NCBI GenBank assembly: GCA_002314795.1
Contig: DCHI01000048.1
Span: 1 to 8,101 of the forward strand
Direction of reading: 5' to 3'
Source: Bacteroidales bacterium UBA1756
GTDB lineage: Bacteria > Bacteroidota > Bacteroidia > Bacteroidales > WCHB1-69
Length of the DNA: 8,101 bases
Within the stretch, counting starts at the first letter, position 1. Every line of letters begins with the position of its first letter. A model generated the notes under the pieces. The model had not been told where the DNA came from, ran no database searches, and saw only the letters and a program-made list of their open reading frames with translations. The translations under genes and the position numbers were made by a program. Shown here piece by piece: positions 5,991 to 8,101 of this stretch.

Positions 5991-6512
5991 TTATTCTTCA
6001 CTATTGTCTTGAGCAGAAAGCACGTGATGAATATAGGGGAGTGCAAGGGTGAGTCGTGTCCCCCAGCCGGTTTGAAAGTAGTAGCGACAATTGCTCACGG
6101 CGTTCTCTTTGGCCGACGTGTTTTCTTTGGCGTAAAGCAGAATGAAGTCTTTCAAATCCATATAAATGTCGGAGAGAAGTTCGGAAAGTGAAGTAGGAAC
6201 CGAGTTGATTTCGTCGGTGTCCCAATCAACGGTGGAGAAAAAGTCTTTGTCTCCGAAATAGTTGGCAAGCCGTACGCGAATGGTTTCGTATTCTTCTTCT
6301 GTTACGAAGCGTTCGTTGGCAGAATCATCTTCCACCGTAATGTCGGGAAACAGGCTTCCTTTCAGATAAAGAGCGGGCAAAATTTTCTGCAAAAAAGAAA
6401 AAGCTTCTGCAAATTCATATTGTTGGATTTCGGTGATGAAACGGCAGTATTCCATAGCCACGGCCAAGGTTTCCATAACGGGCTTCGACTGGATGATGTC
6501 GGTATTTTCCAT
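5991..6512 (-). CDS. DUF5063-like protein
   Basis: The 173-residue protein has no signal peptide or membrane segment and should be cytoplasmic. It is predicted mostly helical: an N-terminal helical region (about 12-46, VAMEYCRFITEIQQYEFAEA), a segment FVTEEEYETIRVRLANYFGD (69-88), a helix LSELLSDIYMDLKDFILLYA (109-128), and a C-terminal helix with a conserved-looking WGTRLTLALPYIHHVL (150-165). This layout resembles the DUF5063 family of Bacteroidetes, whose members often lie near RNase D-type exonucleases and an rRNA methyltransferase. Those neighbours are not inside this window. The function is unknown. The start is the first ATG and lies 22 bases downstream of the terminator of the lipoprotein unit, leaving little room for its own promoter; read-through or a promoter overlapping the terminator is possible. 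It ends only 25 bases from the phosphorylase promoter box, with no terminator between. Confidence 0.75.
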   Translation of the reverse strand: MENTDIIQSKPVMETLAVAMEYCRFITEIQQYEFAEAFSFLQKILPALYLKGSLFPDITVEDDSANERFVTEEEYETIRVRLANYFGDKDFFSTVDWDTDEINSVPTSLSELLSDIYMDLKDFILLYAKENTSAKENAVSNCRYYFQTGWGTRLTLALPYIHHVLSAQDNSEE

Positions 6513-6534
6513 ATTATCAAATGTTTAGTAAATG

Positions 6535-6566
6535 AAAAAAAGGCCATCTAAAAAGACAGCCCTTTT
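6535..6566 (-). terminator. Intrinsic terminator of the twin-lipoprotein unit
   Basis: On the minus strand AAAAGGGCTGTC (6566-6555) can pair with GATGGCCTTTTT (6548-6537) along all 12 positions if three G-U pairs are allowed. The loop is UUUUUA and a T-run follows to 6535. It lies 25 bases after the stop of the second lipoprotein gene. Confidence 0.8.
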
Positions 6567-6591
6567 ACAGATATAAAAGAAAATTGATTTT

Positions 6592-6852
6592 CTATTTGCT
6601 TTTCTTTTCCCAAGCGCAGGTGAAAGAAACAACTTCCGTAGAAGTGGAGTCGGAACCATTGAGCGCTTCACACTCGCGTTTGTCATAAATGTTTCCTCCG
6701 TGGTAAACGTCCGTTTTGGTTGTCGGCGTAACGACGGAATCTACTAAAGCGCTTGTGGTGATGGTTTTTGTGCAAACACATTCTTTATTGCAGGAAATCA
6801 TCATTACTGCAACGAATGCGAGGGACATACAAAGACAGATAATTTTTTTCAT
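6592..6852 (-). CDS. Small Cys-patterned lipoprotein, paralogue 2
   Basis: This 86-residue protein has a clear lipoprotein signal: KK at the start, a hydrophobic core, and a lipobox ending MIS before Cys21. The mature part carries Cys25 and Cys27 (CNKECVC), Cys61 (KRECEALNGS) and Cys79 (SFTCAW), with Thr/Ser-rich sequence between and a basic end (EKKSK). The same cysteine order occurs in the 74-residue protein encoded just upstream, so the two are paralogues. Four cysteines besides the lipidated one suggest two disulfide bonds in the periplasm, or a metal site; neither is proven. The gene starts 21 bases after the upstream stop, so they share an mRNA that ends at the hairpin at 6535-6566. The family looks like the short SCxKxCxC lipoproteins frequent in Bacteroidetes, of unknown function. 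Confidence 0.75.
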   Translation of the reverse strand: MKKIICLCMSLAFVAVMMISCNKECVCTKTITTSALVDSVVTPTTKTDVYHGGNIYDKRECEALNGSDSTSTEVVSFTCAWEKKSK

Positions 6853-6873
6853 TTTTATAAAGTTTATTGATTA

Positions 6874-7098
6874 TTAATTCAAGGAACATTCAAAAGTACG
6901 AGTAATTCCTGGACCATCAGTGACGGAACCTTGATACTGTGCACAGGCATCTTCGTCCATTTTCCCCATTTCGTAGGTTGCTTCGTCAATGGTAGTTGAA
7001 GTTGAACGGGTGACTTTACAGGTGCAATTCTTCTTGCAAGAAAACATAAAACTTGCTAATAAAAGGATGACCGCAGTATAAATCAGACACTTTTTCAT
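6874..7098 (-). CDS. Small Cys-patterned lipoprotein, paralogue 1
   Basis: The 74-residue product starts MKKCLIY and has a lipoprotein signal ending SFMFS before Cys21. The mature part begins CKKNCTCK, so Cys21, Cys25 and Cys27 fall at exactly the same positions as in the downstream paralogue. Cys52 (DEDACAQYQGS) and Cys71 (TFECSLN) match that protein's last two cysteines. Between the cysteines both proteins have a Thr/Ser-rich strand-like region. Translocation and lipid anchoring are expected; the substrate or partner is unknown. A promoter-like box sits at 7129-7136, about 30 bases upstream, giving a leader of only about 23 bases. This is the first gene of a two-gene unit. The preceding tdk gene ends 98 bases away and appears to be a separate unit. 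Confidence 0.75.
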   Translation of the reverse strand: MKKCLIYTAVILLLASFMFSCKKNCTCKVTRSTSTTIDEATYEMGKMDEDACAQYQGSVTDGPGITRTFECSLN

Positions 7099-7128
7099 AA
7101 TGGTTCAGATTACTAAAAATTAAGGCGG

Positions 7129-7136
7129 CAAAGATA
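7129..7136 (-). promoter_or_regulatory. Promoter -7 box for the twin-lipoprotein unit
   Basis: On the minus strand TATCTTTG, followed by CCG, matches the TAnnTTTG consensus. A start near 7122 gives a short leader to the ATG at 7098. The nearest upstream TTTG is 29 bases away, longer than the normal 19-21, so the -33 element is missing or degenerate. Confidence 0.45.
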
Positions 7137-7196
7137 CACATTATTTTCTTGAACGCGGACACATTCAAAAGTTATTTTTCCTTAATTTCACAAATG

Positions 7197-7799
7197 CTAT
7201 TTTTCTGTACTTTTTTCCTTGGCTATAATTTCGTTGAAACAGTGGCGACAGAGGGGCTCGTAACTGTCTTTTTCGCCGAGAAGAACCTGATGGTCATTGG
7301 CAACCAAACGGTGTGAATATTGGGCGAGGTCTCCGCATTTGACGCAGATGGCGTGCGTTTTCGTGACGTATTCCGCCACCGCCATCAGTTGCGGCATACA
7401 GCCGAAAGGTTTTCCAAGGTAGTCCATATCCAATCCTGCCACGATGACCCGAATGCCGTTGTTCGCCAATTGCCGGCATACATCCACAACCCCTTCGTCA
7501 AAAAATTGCACTTCGTCAATTCCCACCACTTCAACCGTTTCCATATTGACGTATAAGAGAATTTCGTTGGAGTTGTGCACCGGCGTCGATTGCATAGAGT
7601 TGGAATCGTGCGAAACGACTTCCTCTTCATCATAACGGATGTCAATGGCAGGTTTGAACAATTCAATTTTCTGGTTTGCGAAGGTAGCCCGTTTGATTCT
7701 TCGCAATAATTCTTCCGTTTTTCCCGAAAACATAGAACCGCACACAACCTCAATCCATCCCCGTTTAAGGTTTCGGTTTGCTTTATTCTCTAAGAACAT
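7197..7799 (-). CDS. tdk: Thymidine kinase
   Basis: This type II (TK1-like) thymidine kinase of 200 residues transfers the ATP gamma-phosphate to thymidine, giving dTMP in pyrimidine salvage. The P-loop is GSMFSGKT (21-28). The IDEVQFF strand (94-100) holds the Asp of the Walker B type and the catalytic Glu96. AGLDMDYLGKPFG (121-133) is the conserved region before the flexible lasso. The structural zinc site is complete, with CVKC (152-155) and CRHC (184-187). All key residues are present and the length is normal. The start at 7799 gives the roughly 13-residue N-terminal extension rich in charged residues before the first strand that is usual in Bacteroidetes homologues. It is transcribed away from the plus-strand gene at 7894, with 94 bases shared for promoters. 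The enzyme is expected to be cytoplasmic. Confidence 0.95.
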   Translation of the reverse strand: MFLENKANRNLKRGWIEVVCGSMFSGKTEELLRRIKRATFANQKIELFKPAIDIRYDEEEVVSHDSNSMQSTPVHNSNEILLYVNMETVEVVGIDEVQFFDEGVVDVCRQLANNGIRVIVAGLDMDYLGKPFGCMPQLMAVAEYVTKTHAICVKCGDLAQYSHRLVANDHQVLLGEKDSYEPLCRHCFNEIIAKEKSTEK

Positions 7800-7828
7800 T
7801 TTTTATGATTTTGTTTGAAATTTTGTTG

Positions 7829-7836
7829 TAATTTTG
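7829..7836 (+). promoter_or_regulatory. Possible -7 box for the rightmost plus-strand gene
   Basis: TAATTTTG, followed by GCC, fits TAnnTTTG on the plus strand. A start near 7843 would give a leader of about 50 bases to the ATG at 7894, containing the small hairpin CCGC-TTTTT-GCGG. The upstream TTTG at 7810-7813 is only 15 bases away, shorter than the usual spacer, so confidence is low. Confidence 0.3.
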
Positions 7837-7854
7837 GCCGCTTTTTGCGGAAGG

Positions 7855-7862
7855 CAAATTTA
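7855..7862 (-). promoter_or_regulatory. Promoter -7 box for tdk
   Basis: On the minus strand TAAATTTG, followed by CCT, matches the -7 consensus and is identical to the box at 257-264. A start near 7848 gives a leader of about 48 bases to the ATG at 7799. The nearest upstream TTTG is 27 bases away, so the -33 element is not convincing. Confidence 0.45.
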
Positions 7863-7893
7863 TAAAAACTTCAATAGAAAAATCCACTCCAAA

Positions 7894-8101
7894 ATGAATA
7901 GTTTTGAACAAGATACACTCCTTCGTGATGAATTGCGTGAAATAGTTGAAAATCTGAATTTTATACTTGAAAATACGAACAAAATATCCCCCATAGAAAG
8001 GGACATTTTGTTGCAGCAGTTGAGAGGCGCCTATTTGTCGGTTTTGAAGCTTTCAACGGCCCCGTTGGTGGAGCCTGCGCCGAAAGTAGAGCCGGAGCCG
8101 G
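7894..8101 (+). CDS. Unknown protein, N-terminal part, cut by the window edge
   Basis: An open frame starts at ATG 7894 and runs without a stop to the last base, giving 69 residues so far. Residues 1-54 look helical and soluble (LLRDELREIVENLNFILEN, then ISPIERDILLQQLRGAYLSVLKL), without a signal peptide. From about residue 57 the chain becomes Pro/Glu/Val-rich (PLVEPAPKVEPEP), typical of a disordered linker to a further domain or a long acidic tail. Base use also shifts to GC-rich codons there. I do not recognise a named family. The open frame, its position opposite tdk and its sensible composition support a real gene. The stop and most of the protein lie outside the window. Confidence 0.7.
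   Translation, partial: MNSFEQDTLLRDELREIVENLNFILENTNKISPIERDILLQQLRGAYLSVLKLSTAPLVEPAPKVEPEP

Noticed and set aside
7143..7175. Hairpin TTTTGAA...TTCAAGA after tdk considered as a terminator
   Set aside because: The stem is about 7 bp with a single G-C pair and a 10-base loop, and no T-run follows.

Overview
The window looks like a chromosomal segment of a Bacteroidota bacterium, most likely order Bacteroidales. The reasons are the protein families present (a BatA-type von Willebrand protein, a DUF5063-like protein, a carboxy(nor)spermidine dehydrogenase, a thymidine kinase with the extended Bacteroidetes-type N-terminus), the absence of Shine-Dalgarno sequences before the starts, AT-rich leaders, and several upstream sites matching the Bacteroidetes -7 promoter box TAnnTTTG. 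This is inference from sequence character; no marker gene fixes the genus.

Left part (1-1056, + strand). A gene-free stretch of about 420 bases holds an A8T8 palindrome, six copies of a 9-base AT-rich tandem repeat, a near-ideal Bacteroidetes promoter (TTTG, 21 bases, TAAATTTG) and a roughly 150-base leader with possible RNA structure. Two small membrane-protein genes of unknown function follow (65 and 111 aa). They end at a strong hairpin that also serves the convergent minus-strand genes.

Central part (1080-5990, - strand). Read in the direction of transcription: a promoter-like box, a uridine phosphorylase-like nucleoside phosphorylase, a lipoprotein of unknown function, a 680-residue BatA/VWA membrane protein whose start lies 8 bases after the lipoprotein stop, and a carboxynorspermidine/carboxyspermidine dehydrogenase (polyamine synthesis). 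Five copies of the same 9-base repeat sit directly before the dehydrogenase start. The phosphorylase (nucleoside salvage) and dehydrogenase (spermidine synthesis) are metabolic. The lipoprotein and VWA protein look like an envelope pair.

Right part (5991-8101). On the minus strand are a DUF5063-like gene, a compact unit of two paralogous Cys-patterned small lipoproteins with its own promoter box and intrinsic terminator, and thymidine kinase (tdk). A short intergenic region with promoter boxes facing both ways separates tdk from a plus-strand gene of unknown function that runs off the right edge. No mobile element, CRISPR array, tRNA or rRNA was seen. The most unexplained pieces are the leader plus membrane-protein pair at the left end, the dispersed 9-base repeats, and the twin lipoproteins.
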